Source of the DNA: Mauremys mutica
Taxonomy: Eukaryota; Chordata; Testudines; Geoemydidae
Assembly: GCF_020497125.1 (NCBI RefSeq)
Contig: NC_059075.1
Location: 65,181,321-65,245,320, forward strand
DNA length: 64,000 bases
Direction of reading: 5' to 3'
Each line of letters begins with the position of its first letter. The stretch's first letter is position 1. Positions 22,645 to 34,774 of this stretch are shown in pieces. The notes beneath the pieces are model-generated. The model was given only the letters and a program-made list of their open reading frames with translations, searched no databases and was not told where the DNA came from. Made by a program: the position numbers and the translations under genes.

Positions 22645-25143
22645 TTGGAGTTGCAGCTAGCAAGGGATGTGAAGGGTAACAAGAAGGGTTTCCTCAGGTA
22701 TGTTAACATGAAGAAGAAGGGCAGAGAGAGTGTGGGACTCTTACTGAATGGGGGAGGCAACGAAGTGACAGATGATGTGGACAAAGCTGAAGTACTCAAT
22801 ACTTTTTTTGCCTTCTATGATGAGATAACTGGTTCTGTGGATATGGGGAAAGCAGTGGACATGATATATCTTGACTTTAGCAAAGCTTTTGATATGGTCT
22901 CCCATAGTATTCTTGCCAACAAGTTAAAGAAGTATGGATTGGATGAATGGACTATAAGGTGGATAGAAAGCTGGCTAGATCTTTGGGCTCAACAGGTAGT
23001 GATCAATGGCTCGATGTCTAGTTGGCAGGCGGTATCAAGTGGCATGTCCCAGGGGTCAGTCCTGGGGCTGGTTTTGTTCAACATCTTCATTAATGATCTG
23101 GATGATGGGATGGATTGCACCCTCATCTAGTTTGAGGATGACACTAAGATGTGGGGAGAAGTAGATACACTGGTGGGTAGGGATAGGGTCCAGAGTGACC
23201 TAGACAAATTGGAGGTTTGGGCCAAAAGAAATCTGATGAGGTTCAACAAGGACAAGTGCAGAGTCCTGCACTTAAGACGGAAGAATCCCATGCACTGCTA
23301 CAGGCTGGGGACCAACTGGCTAAGCGACAGTTCTGCAGAAAAGGACCTGGGGATTACAGTGGACAAGAGGCTGAATATGAGTCAACAGTGTGTTGTTGCC
23401 AAAAAGTCTAACTGCATATTGGGCTGCATTAGTAAGAGCATTGCCAGCAGATCGAGGGAAGTGATTATTCCTCTCTATTTGGCACTGGTGAGGCCACATC
23501 TGGAGAATTGCATCCAGTTTTGGGACCCCTGCTACAGAAAGGATGTGGAAAATTGGAGAGAGTCCAGCAGAGGGCAACAAAAATTATTAGGGGTCTGGGG
23601 CACTTGACTTATGAGGAGAAGCTGAGGGAACGGGGCTTATTTAGTCTGCAGAACAGAAGAATCGGGGGATTTGATAGCTGCCTTCAACCATCTGAAGCGG
23701 GGTGTGATGTTGCACTCCATATGCTTTATGAAAATATGCTTGTGAATATGATGTAACTGGAATATGCTTTATGCAAAAGGTCTCTTGTCATTTATCATTA
23801 TAAAGACTATAATCTACTGAGTGTGTTCTTCCTATTTGTTTGCATGTATTATTTCTATGTCTGGAGTTAAGAGTATAAGATATAAACTTGTATTACTATT
23901 GTAAACATACAATAGTGGAAGCCATTAAGGGTGCTTCAGAATCAATGAACTGTGAATGGGTTTACCTCCAAGCTTTCCTGTGCATGTGTGGGCCAGCCCG
24001 TGGGTAATGAAGAATGAGGTCTCACAGGACATGTCCATGTTACAGGATACTGGAATCCATCTTAAATCTGGTACTTTTCCATTTAGAAGGAGGGGTGGGG
24101 ACCCAGAGAGACAAAAGATTCCCGCTTTGTGCCAAAGCTATAAAAGGGGGTGGAACAGGACAAAGAGAGTGGCCCTGGCTTACCACCTAAGATGTCTGCT
24201 GGAACTAACAAGGACTGTACCAGGGAAAGGATTGGCCCCAGACTAGGAAGGAGTCTAGTCTGTGAAAGAAGCTTATTGGAACACCTCTGAGGGTGAGATA
24301 TTACCTGTAATCAGTTTCTTAATGTATTAGGTTTAGACTTGCATGTTTTTGCTTTATTTTGCTTGGTGACTTACTTTGTTCTGTCTGTTATTACTTGACA
24401 CCACTTAAATCCTACTTTTTATACTTGATAAAAAGCACTTTTGTTTATTAATGAACCCAGAGTAAGTGATTAATACCTGGGGGAGCAAACAACTGTGCAT
24501 AATCTCTCTATCAGTGTTATAGAGGTCGAAAAATTTATGAATTTACCCTGTATAAGCTTTATACAGAGTAATAAAGATTTGTTTGGGGGTTGGGTCCCAT
24601 TGGGAACTGGATGTCTGGGTGGCTGGAGAGGTAACCTGCTGAGCTGTTTTCGGTAAAAGTCTGCAGTTTGGGGGTGTAGCCCAAACCCTGAGTTTGTGTT
24701 GCAACAAGCTAGCATGTCTGGCTCAACAAGGCAGGGTTCTGGCAGTCTCAAGCTGGCGGGGAAAACGGGCTCAGAAGTAATTTCGGCACATCAGCTGACA
24801 GTCCCAAGGGGACTTTCTGTGACTGAACCTGTCACAGGCGGTTCCACAGAGGATGGAGCTAGGCTGTTCTCAGTGGTGGCAGATGACAGAACAAAGAGAA
24901 ATGGTCTCAAGTTGCAGTGAGGGAGGTTGGATATTAGGAAAAACTATTTCACTAAGAGGGTGGTGAAGCACTGGAATGGGTTACCTAGGGAGGTGGTGGA
25001 ATCTGCATCCTTAGAGTTTTTAAGGCCCAGCTTGACAAAGGCCTGGCTAGGCCGATTTATTTGGGGTTGGTCCTGCTTTGAGCAGGGGGTTGGACAAGAT
25101 GACCTCCTGAGGTCTCTTCCAACCCTAATCTTCTATGATTCTG
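22645..25143 (+). mobile_element. CR1 LINE, split by an LTR insertion
   Basis: A CR1 retrotransposon starting mid-ORF ([14 protein letters not shown] near 22650) and ending in the CR1 tail ACCTCCTGAGGTC...TCTATGATTCTG. Reverse-transcriptase motifs visible include YLDFSKAFD near 22870 and [18 protein letters not shown] near 23055. The catalytic block is damaged: a stop codon precedes FEDDTKM (about 23128-23150) where FADDTK is expected. About 22820 the frame jumps from the NTFFAF region to [10 protein letters not shown], so a large part of the RT fingers is deleted. The last coding segment [14 protein letters not shown] (about 24983-25024) lies after an 1.1-kb insertion. TATA-like bases on both sides (22641-22644, 25144-25146) hint at a target duplication. 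Non-functional. Confidence 0.9.
23703..24836 (+). mobile_element. solo LTR inserted in CR1
   Basis: 1,134 bp interrupting the CR1 reading frame between its GGFDSCLQPSE-like and EDGARLFSVV segments. It begins TGTGATGTTGC and ends ACCTGTCACA, so has the TG...CA and 5-bp TGTGA/TCACA ends of an LTR. A TATAAAAGG box is at 24139-24147 and AATAAA at 24570-24575, in the right order for U3-R-U5. No internal retroviral genes adjoin it. Flanks GCGGGG and GGCGG are similar but no clean target duplication is visible. An unrelated non-LTR element with similar ends remains possible. Confidence 0.6.
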
Positions 25144-25246
25144 TATCAGACCTTTCAAAATCTTAAAGGGCCATGTCCTGTGACTGGGCTGGGTTGGCTG
25201 GGCCCTAGGCACCACTGCCTTTAAAGGGCCAGTCTATGCTATCACA
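25144..25246 (-). mobile_element. TGTGAT/TCACA element, reverse copy, part 2
   Basis: Reverse complement of the first part of the forward copy at 21524-21666: TCAGACCTTTCAAAATCTTAA, CCCTAGGCACCACT and the terminal TATCACA. After its end comes CAATGCCATTTTTCTAC, nearly the same as the sequence after the forward copy (CAATACCATTTTTCTCC at 21665-21681). Confidence 0.6.
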
Positions 25247-25249
25247 ATG

Positions 25250-28200
25250 CCATTTTTCTACAAAATTTGCTCTGAGTTTCATAGTCTCACTTTGAGACAT
25301 CATCAGCCTCCCCTGACAAACGGGATTTCTGAATCCTTCTCACACAAATTCTGTTATTTATGAAGGCAGTGATTGTGGGTGCAAAGCTGAATGCACAGAT
25401 TGCAAAGTAGGGGGTCTGTGAGTATGGGTTTGTGCTAATTTGATCCCAATATCATGTCCCGTCTTTGGGACTTGTCTACCTGAGATGTAGAAGTCAACCA
25501 GGAGGAAGACTGGAAGCAGTTAAATTGATCCTCACTTAGGTATGATAGATGCCAAAAAAGTTAAAACCCCAAAGGATATTTTGGGCCAAATCTCACAGTC
25601 TTGACTTGGTGAAAATTGCCTCGTTGGGAGCGCTGACTAAGGAGTCCAGGGTTTGTCTGTCAGTGTGGCTATGATGGTAAAATATGACACTCTGGATTTG
25701 CACTTTCTTAATAGAAGTTCTAAACAAAATGCATATTTTCTGCCACTTGTATCCATCAAAAATAAAACCAACCCAACTTCCCTCTTCTCCTGCCATGGTG
25801 CTGTTGGCTGGCTTTATACAGTATATGATTTTGATTTCAGCCTATACCCACCAAATATTGATTTCTGACTGTCAAACACATATGCTGATCCACTTAAGTC
25901 AAGGACAAAAGTGGGCACAGTCGTAGGGGTAGACCTTCAACAGGGGCTAAATCTTAAAAACAAACAAAAACCACCAATCAAAAAACCCCACACACCTAAA
26001 GTCTTTCAGCAGCAAGATGTTCTTCATTGGTAGTTATAGCAGCAACAACCAACTAGCCAGACTTTTCTCACTCAAACAGTATGTTACAGCTTTAGGGGTA
26101 TTGCTGGAGAGTTTTGGAAAGGAAAAGGTGTTAGTTCCTTTTTTCAGCTGTTCCCCTGCAAACAGTTGTACTTCATTGTAGATGTCAAGAGAGGATCCAG
26201 TCCATATCTATTGCAGGTGGGGAAGGTACTCCTCAGCTCTGTTTATGGAGTGGAATGAGTTTGTTACTCTTGAACTCTACCATTTGCAATAGTTGCAGTT
26301 TTAGAAATAGGGACAGACTGTGGCTGTGGTGTGTAATTTGAAACTGGATTAACCCCAAGGGAATTTTCAGGGAATTCTTAAAAAGGATTTTGGCGATTCA
26401 TGTTCAGAACCTGACTTTTGACTGTCCAGTCCATTCTACTATTTGATCAGCTGTGGGACTTAGGGAATCCAATCCTCTGAGGTGCTGAGCACCCTCAGCT
26501 CATGCCACAATCTACTGAAGTGAAGGTTCTCACTATGTCTCAGGAGATGATTAACATCTTGCAGGTTTGGGTCCAAGCTGACCTGCTGCTGAACTAAGAT
26601 TTAAAATTCCATTAACATTCAGCTTCTTAATGAAGTGTAATACAGTAATTAAGCACAACCGCCACATAGAGGCAAAAAGCCAAATGAAAGCAAACTTTCC
26701 ATCAGGCTCTCTGCATAAATAGAGAACAGCATTTCTTTCTAGCCTGCTTTAACGGACTGTGTGTCTTTGTGTGTTGTGTTATTCCCCATCTTGTACTTTG
26801 CTAACGCTGTAAACAACGGGAATTTGTATACAACGCTGTATACAACAGGCTGCCGTTCTCATAGCTAGGAGGAAATTGTGAAGTAACTGTCTTCAAAAAA
26901 AAGAAAGTTTTGTTTTGGCCAGATTTTGTGGTTTCAGAATACTTTAATGTGCTCTGGCCAGCACACAGACACATGCAGACATTATCAGCATCAGCATGCA
27001 CTATTCAGCAATCAGCATGCACTCTATCAATTACTTACCTGGGCAGTGTTTATCCTATGGGGAATTTGGTGGTTATGGGATGGCAAAGAGGAAGTATGTA
27101 GGAGGGCTTCCCGCATCTGGGCTTCCCTTGCCAGACTGACCCAGACCAAGTGGGTTTAATGCTACGAGAGTTCCTGTCCACAGTTCCTGCCACCCTCCTT
27201 TGACATCAAGTTAAGACTTCAAGAAATTGATTCAGATATAACAGTTGGTTTTCCTGCCACCCCTCCCCCTCCCCCCCGCATACCCTCCTTGCTGCCATTT
27301 CCCCTGTTTGTTTGATCCCTATGCAAATCATCCTCCAGGAGGGCTGAGACTTGAACTATGTACATCTTTCTTTTGGAGGCAAACAAATGGTACTTCAATC
27401 AAACCTGGGTGATAGATATTCTTGACATTTTGGACCGAAGCAAATCTTAACTAAAGTGGCACAGGCACATTAACTGGGTATTGAACAAGAGAGTGTTGCT
27501 ACCCACCAAACCGTTCCTCGAGAAAGAGATTTTCCAACACTGGCCATCTTTTCATTGCTAGATTTCTGTATGGATCTTAGGGCAGTTTCATTTTTTAATG
27601 TTCTTTTTATTAGACTTTTTCCACAAAAAGACATATTACCAACATAAGATAAGTAACAAATTAAGAAAACAGAAGATAAATATGAAAGAAGGTTAAAGAA
27701 ACCCAATAATGATAAAGTAAAATAACTTAGTTGAACACTAAATCCACACAGACAGTCACATAAATTAAAAACATTTAAATTAGAATACACAAAAGTAATG
27801 GACAATACCACCAAAAACATGCCTTACAGAGAATACAAACCAAGCTTTTAACATTAGGTATACAAATAACAGCTCACTTCATTTCCAGCCATGCCAACCA
27901 CTCCTTACCACTGTGTTCTCAAGAGTTCCTTCCAAAACATTGCAGACTGGACCTCTTATCTGGAGACATTTGACTGTGGTATTCTATCTCACTACTGCTC
28001 ACAGTTAGTCTAAGCGACTATAGTTTACTCCTCTCCAAAATCAAAAGCTTGAGTGTTTGCTCTTTCCCCTCCCTCCCCTGCTCCTGGTTATGTTTCTGGC
28101 TATACCTCTATGGGCACATGCTTGGACAATAGGTGAATTAAAACTAACATTATCCATCTCTGCTCTATTTTCAATTTACGGAGTATTTCCTATTCTTAAA

Positions 28201-28945
28201 GTGTTTACCTCACCAAGGCATTGTACTTTACCATAGCAAACAGCAGTAAAATGTACAATAGCCTCTAAGTATAAAAGAAGCAAAGAACTAAGACAAACTT
28301 CAAAACCCACCAATTCCTAGAGATCCATTTGCAGATCTTGGTGATCATCCCTACAATCTCATACCTAATGAGAGAAAGATCTTCTTCAGTCAAGGAGCAG
28401 TTATGGCTCCTTGATTCTGAGAACTAGTTTGTGCCTGTCCTGGTACCAGTCCTAATCAAACTCTGGAGAAGGACTGTGATCAAAATATGTGATCTGGAAC
28501 ATAGAAATAGTTTTGCATCAATATGGACTGCAGGATTTGGTCTACTATATGTCAAAGCTGATAAAAGGAGATTAGGGTTTTTTTAAAACAGCAAAATCAC
28601 AAAGTCTAGAACTCCCTCCTAACAGCTGTTATCTTCTTTAATATGTTTAAGAAGTGAAAATAAGTAATTCCCAAATATCCTCCAGGTCACAAAATACCTT
28701 GATTGGTAGTTCTAACATATATGCTATTTTCTGATGTTCACTGGAAGGGAAAAGGTAGTTTTTAAATCCCATCTTCTATATTATCTAATAGGTAAATTGT
28801 AGATAGAACTATGTTATACGCAACTCCTAAATTATTATGGCCAGTGCACAATTCTATGCAGAATGTGTCCTATTAATGCTGAAGAAGAAGCCAGCATTCT
28901 ATGTTACTGTTTCAATGCAGATGCAACATCAGGTTCTATTCTTCT
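25250..28945. other. intronic, unassigned
   Basis: No exon recognised. 26470-26500 has CTGAGGTGCTGAGCACCCTC, half of a common reptilian palindromic repeat. 27255-27282 is a C-rich tract. 27590-27840 is A/T-rich; its minus-strand ORF (27470-27820) is hydrophobic by composition and is not convincing as a protein. Confidence 0.4.
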
Positions 28946-28953
28946 CTTCATGA

Positions 28954-29479
28954 CAGGGCCGCCCAGAGGATTCCAGGGGCCCGGGGTCTTCGGCAGCAGG
29001 GGGCCCCTGCTTCAGCAGTAATTCGGCAGCGGGGGGCCCTTCCATTACGGGACCCGCTGCCGAAGTGCCCCGAAGACCCGCAGCGGGGGCCCCCCGCCAC
29101 CGAATTACCGCCGAAGCGGGACCTGCCACCGAAGTGCAGCTGCCTCTTCGGCGGTAATTTGGCGGCGGGGGGGGGTCCCGCCGCGGGTCTTCGGGGCACT
29201 TCGGCGGCGGGTCCCGGAACGGAAGGGCCCCCCGCCGCCGAATTACCGCCGAAGACCCAGCTGCACTTCGGCGTCGGGTCCCGCTTCGGGAATAATTCAC
29301 CGGCGGGGAGTCCTTCCGCCCCGGAGCGGAACGACCCCCCCGCTGGCGAAGACCGGGAGCGGAAGAGTTTTCCGGGCCCCCTGGAGTGAGTGAAGGACCC
29401 CACTCCAGGGGCCCCGAAAAACACTCGTGGGGGCCCCTGCGGGACCCTGCCCCTCTTGCCCCCCCTCTGGGCGGCCCTG
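28954..29479. mobile_element. GC-rich non-autonomous hAT element
   Basis: A 526-bp element with perfect 16-bp terminal inverted repeats, CAGGGCCGCCCAGAGG and its complement at the right end. It is flanked by a perfect 8-bp target duplication CTTCATGA (28946-28953 and 29480-29487), the hallmark of hAT. The interior is extremely GC-rich and built from repeats of AATTACCGCCGAAG and its complement CTTCGGCGGTAATT (about 29103-29117, 29145-29158, 29238-29252), so it can fold on itself. Long ORFs on both strands here (for example 28901-29389) are artefacts of the stop-poor composition. No transposase. The intact duplication suggests recent insertion. Confidence 0.93.
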
Positions 29480-29487
29480 CTTCATGA

Positions 29488-31715
29488 ACAGGGAGCTTTA
29501 CTTGCTTAACTCCCTTTAGTGGAAATAGGGATTACTTACGTAAATATCTTGTACAATAAGAAAAGAATAGAAACTCGTGAAGTCAAAGTTCACTTGCTTG
29601 CACCTGTTTTGAGAAGGAAATTTAGACTAGGCTAAGTTGAAATCAGAGCTGGGTCCAAACAAAAGCCCAGAATTGAATCTATCAATTTGAGGGTATTTGA
29701 AATCTGGATTTGAATTTAGCAGCCAGAACTCAATCTCTAGCTGAAATGTATTGATATTTAATCGTTCAGAGCTTGGATGTAGCTGGAATAAAAGACAATG
29801 AAGGAATACTAGTTTTTTCTTACACTTCATGTAGTGCCTTTCATCCAGAAGGATCCAAAAGCACTTTACAAACTGTATATATAAGGATCACTCACCCACT
29901 GCTGGAATGTAGTGACCTCTGGAGTGTAACGCAGCAGCCATTCTGTGCTAGCTAAACTACACAACAGTGTTCTTAGGAAGGGATGGGAAGAATAACGTAT
30001 CCAATAGAAACTATGAATATTGATCTTTAAAGGAGCCCTTGTGTAGAAGAGAATATGCAGCATACACGCAATACATGCAGCCTATTTTTACAGTAGATAA
30101 AGCATGCTGTGTAAGCCCATGTAGCATATACATAATACAGACATAGTATTATGTAGATACAGGGAATAGATGCAGTATATTCAAGCATGCAGCATATATT
30201 CAGTACATGAAGTACATAGAATGTTTGTAATGTCTGCTACAGTGGAAGGTATTAACTAATTACAATAAGTGTTACAATGAACAGAGGACATGTTGTGAAT
30301 GTATATTAGATACCCTCACACTGTTGGTGCATTCTGTTGCTTTCTGCCACCTAAATAGTGCTGGTACCTTTCTCTAGTATAGTCACATCCCTCTTAGAGT
30401 GATTGTAAATATAAAATGATTAAAATATTGAGTGGACAAACTATTATTTTTATATTAATAAAATATCCTTCCTAAAGGTAAAGCAATCACATCTCCAGAT
30501 AGCCCCCTTAATGCAACATTTGAGAAGCTTTGACATTTATTTCAGTGTCTCTCTCTCTGAGCTAACTGTTCCTGGTACCTACTTTGCTTGCATCTCAGGT
30601 TACTGCCTCTTTATGCTTGTTGCAGTTTGGGTGTATTTATTCTCTGTTCACCGGTGTCTTTGACTTTTAATTTTAGGCCAGGTGGCACATTTGTTTTCTT
30701 ATAGTGCAAGTGGCAAATAGTTTCCATGCCCTCTCATGATGTCACCTATTTATCTATGTTGCATTAGTCCAGTGTCTGGAAAGCCACAGATAAATAAAGG
30801 TGAACTGAAAGGTCTACATGATTTTCAGGGAACAAGTTAAAAAAAAAGAAAGTCCTGGCCTGTTGTGTGACTATACCAGGTACTTACCCATCAGCCAACC
30901 AGAAGCCTCCTTTCACAATGTTCACATCATAAACATTTATAAAATATCACATTAGATTCCATGTAAAAGATAATTCATTCAGCTGTGAATGATGAGATCC
31001 CATCCACACTTTTCACATGTATGACATCATCCTCATGGATTATGACATTAAACCAATAGGGACTGGGCTCTTGGAGTGTGATGTAAGAATTACTCCAATG
31101 GCAGACAAAGTGAGTGCACATAATAAGCAGAGTAGCATGAGGCAGCAGCAGTGACCAAGAGCTAGGGGTAAAGTAAAGGAGGTGGGGGTATGAAAGTGGC
31201 AAAAAGGGGAGGCAGCAGGGAAAGGACTGCATAATATGCAGGGTGGGGATAGTAGGGAGGGGAAAGAGGTTGTGCGTGGGACAGGGTACAGCAAAGCAAG
31301 GAAGGAATGGCGTCCCATGTGGGGCATAGACCCAGGAGTCTGGTTTATGTGTAATATAAATTTAAAAACAGAAGAATGGTGACTTTAAGGTTCTTTGGGT
31401 TTCATTGACTCTTGTGGTTCACACTGTCACTAAAATATTTTGATTCTGTTACAGTCATATAATTTCCCTCAGGGCAGGCAGTGTCCCTCCTATTTGAATT
31501 AGACACTGTATACTCTGCTCTCTATCTACTGCTGAAAATTGGCTCTAAAATTCACTTTTACACATCACATTTGCCTACTTGTTTTCAAATGTCACCAGCA
31601 TCTACTGTCAGCTGTTGACTCTAGCCTGGTGAATATTTAACAAATATAGCAAAGATCCTGCAGCCAGCTACCATGTAAAGTCCTACATTATTATCTAAAT
31701 AGATTTCACTAATAC
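29488..31715. other. intronic; one old repeat, otherwise unassigned
   Basis: 29824-29945 contains AAAAGCACTTTACAAACTGT and GATCACTCACCCACTGCTG, blocks I recognise as a widespread old reptilian repeat of unclear class. The rest, including A/T-rich 30060-30480, shows no gene. Confidence 0.4.
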
Positions 31716-31717
31716 AT

Positions 31718-33160
31718 ATATAGAATCATAGAATCATGGAAGAAACCTACAGAGGTCATCTAATCCAGTCCCCTGCACTCATGGCAGGACTAAGTATTAT
31801 CTAGACCATCCCTGACAGGTGTTTGTCTAACCTGCTCTTAAAAATCTACAATGATGGAAACTCCACAACCTCCCTAGGCAATTTATTCCAGTGCTTAACC
31901 ACTCTGACAGTTAGGAATTTTTTCCTAATGTCCAACCTAAACCTCACTTGCTGCAATTTAAGCACATTGCTTCTTGTCCTATCCTCAGAGGTTAAGAAGA
32001 ACAATTTTTCTCCCTCCTCCTTATGACAACCTTTTATGTACTTGAAAACTGTTATCATGTCTCTCCTTGGTCTTCTCTTTTTCAGACTAAACAAACCCAA
32101 TTTTTTCAATCTCCTCTCATACATCGTGTTTTCTAGACCTTTAATTATTTTGTTGCTCTTCTCTGGACTTTCTCCATGTCATTTGTCCACATCTTTCCTG
32201 AAATGTGGTGCCCAGAACTGGACACAATACCACAGTGGAGGCCTAATCAGCGCGGAGTAGAATGGAAGAATTGCTTCTCATGTCTTGCATACAACACTCC
32301 TGCTAATACATCCCAGAATGATAGTTGCTTTTTTTGCAAAAGTGTTACACTGTTGACTCATATTTAGCTTGTGGTCCACTATGACCCCCAGATCCCTTCC
32401 CGCAGTACTAGGCAGTCATTTCCCATTTTGTATGTGTGCAACTGATTGTTCCTTCCTAAGTGGAGTACTTTGTACCTTATTGAATTTCATCCTATTTACT
32501 TCAGACCATTTCTCCACCTTGTCCGGATTATTTTGAATTTAATCCTATCCTCCTATCTCCACTTGCAAACCCTCCCAGCTTGGTTCATCCGCAAACTTTA
32601 TGAGTGTACTTTCTACGCCATTATCTAAATCACTGATGAAGATATTGAACAGAACTGGACCCAGAACTGATCCCTGCAGGACCCCACTCGATATGCCCTT
32701 CCAGCATGACTGTGAACCATTGATAACTACTCTCTGGGAACAGTTTCCCAACTAGTTGTGCATCCATCTTAGAGTAGCTCCATCTAGGTTGTATTTCCCT
32801 AGTTTGTTTATGAGAAGATCATGTGAGACAATATCAAAGCCTTACTAAAGTCAAGATATACCATATCTACCGCTTCCCCCTATCCACAAGGCTTGTTACC
32901 CTGTCAAAGAAAGCTATCAAGTTGGTTTGACAAGATTTGTTCTTGACAAATCCATGCTGACAGTTACTTATCACCTTACTTTCTTCTAGATCTTTGCAAA
33001 TTGATTGCTTACTTATTTGCTCCATTACCTTTCCAGGTACAGAAGTTAAACTGACTGGTCTGTAATTCCCTGGGGTTGTCCTTATTTCCCTTTTGGCACT
33101 ATATTTGCCCTTTTCCAGTCTTCTGAAATCTCTCCCATCCTCCATGATTTTTCAAAGATA
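31718..33160 (-). mobile_element. CR1 LINE, 5'-truncated, minus strand
   Basis: About 1.44 kb of a CR1 reverse-transcriptase ORF and 3' end. Reading on the minus strand: NYRPVSLTSVPGKVMEQI (about 33070-33015), QHGFVKNKSCQTNLIAFFD (about 32965-32905), GVLQGSVLGPVLFNIFISDL (about 32690-32630), KFADE (about 32600) and WNKLPREVVEFPSL (about 31890-31846). The catalytic FADD motif is damaged (FADE). The frame is broken into three ORFs. It ends with the CR1 tail reading ATTCTATGATTCTATATA on minus, so the 3' end is intact. It is antisense to nothing here; it is co-oriented with RGS6. Confidence 0.93.
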
Positions 33161-33164
33161 TATC

Positions 33165-34770
33165 ACTTGTGCATATCAGCTTTCACAGCATTTTAGACAA
33201 GAGAAATTTAGTATACAAATAATCTTACAGCTACTGCAGGCTGATTGGCTAAAAGGGACCCACTACTGCAACTCCTAATCACCTATGAAACAGCTATCAG
33301 TCTGAGTCTATTGTGAAATACATTTGAAAATGAACATAGCTTCTAAAATGGTTTCCTATGTCTCTATACCAAAAAAGGGTGTCACAAAACAAAGATGCAT
33401 CTTTAGACTCCTCCAATCCCAGAGCCAGCCTGGCTCCTGGAATATGTTAGATCAGCAGCAAAGCTACCCTAAATTACCCATGGTTGCCAATAACCCCGGC
33501 AACTGAGTATAGGCAGGATATAGGAATACTATGACCATGCCCCTTTTCCCTGCTCACATCCACAACACCAGGATGAAGGGTGGTGTAGATGCCAGTCAGG
33601 TGGCTCTGTGCCTGTAATGTGGGGAGACTCCTCAGGAAGATGTATCCACAGGATTCATACTACAGTGTTCTTGATATCAATGTCTCAATTTTCATATTTC
33701 TATCTGTGCCCTAAGTAGCCTAGACAGATAAATGAAATGCTAATAGGCTAGAGCATGGCTGGAACCTGTAGGATGACAGTTCAAATCTTGTCTGGGTTGG
33801 TGGTAAATTAAAGCTCTAATAATCTTACTTTTGCTTGGTGGCCTGTGTGAAATGGTCTAAGCCCAACTCCAAGTGGACAGGTGCCTAAATCATAAAAACT
33901 GCCATCACCATGAGCACTAATTAACAAACCTTCCCGTGGATGGGCAGGTAATATGAAATAGCCTCTCACTCCAAGAATGGTCCATCCAAGTCATAACACC
34001 TCACAACATAAAGTCAGAAATGCAAAGCCTAAGCCACAATGCCCATCTGGATCCTGGATAAACGTAAGAATAGAGATTACTTTGGTAAGGCATGAATGAT
34101 CCCACTGACAACAAATTATCACGTGTGAAATCTGCAGTTAATACAGGAAACAAAATGGAAGAGAACCACTGAAACTACCCAGAATTCCTGATCAACCTCA
34201 GTCCAAGGTTTGGCAAAGGTCTATTTGGATTAAACGAGAAAGATTAGATTACCTCTTATTAGTGAAGTAGTTACACATTAAAAAAAACAAAACCCTGATC
34301 TGTTGCACAACACATTAAGTAGCAGCATAACAACACATGATTCATTGCAGCATGCTCACGACAGGATTCAATGGGAGCCTGCAACTCATGAGTAGGTTAT
34401 GCTGGCAATTCACGTTGATGTCTCGGTTCACAAACACCACACATATAACCTTAAAATGCAGCTAAATTGGTTAGCATAAAACTCAATACAAACAGCAGAG
34501 AATTGATTTTAAAAATAAAAATCCTGCGGACTCAGGAGCTCCATACCTAGCACTGTTAGAATATCACAACACAATGCTTTATTGGGATCACAGTTCAGAG
34601 ACTTATGGGCTGAAAGAGAAAAACCAAACCAAACCTTCCCCCTATAATTTCGTGTCAACATCTAAGCTTCTTGAGCCAAAGTCAATTAAAACCTGAAGTT
34701 GTAATGAAAGAACTAGATGCCAGGAAACTAGAATGGAAGAATTACTATCACAATAACACCAAACAGTTAC
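33165..34770. other. intronic, unassigned
   Basis: A/T-moderate sequence without recognisable exon or transposon. An A-run is at 34279-34288. Confidence 0.4.
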
Positions 34771-34774
34771 CACC

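Noticed and set aside
28901..29389. 162-residue P/A/R-rich open frame, with similar long frames on the opposite strand
   Set aside because: It lies in a GC-rich foldback hAT element whose repeats lack stop codons in several frames. There is no domain, and it crosses the target duplication.
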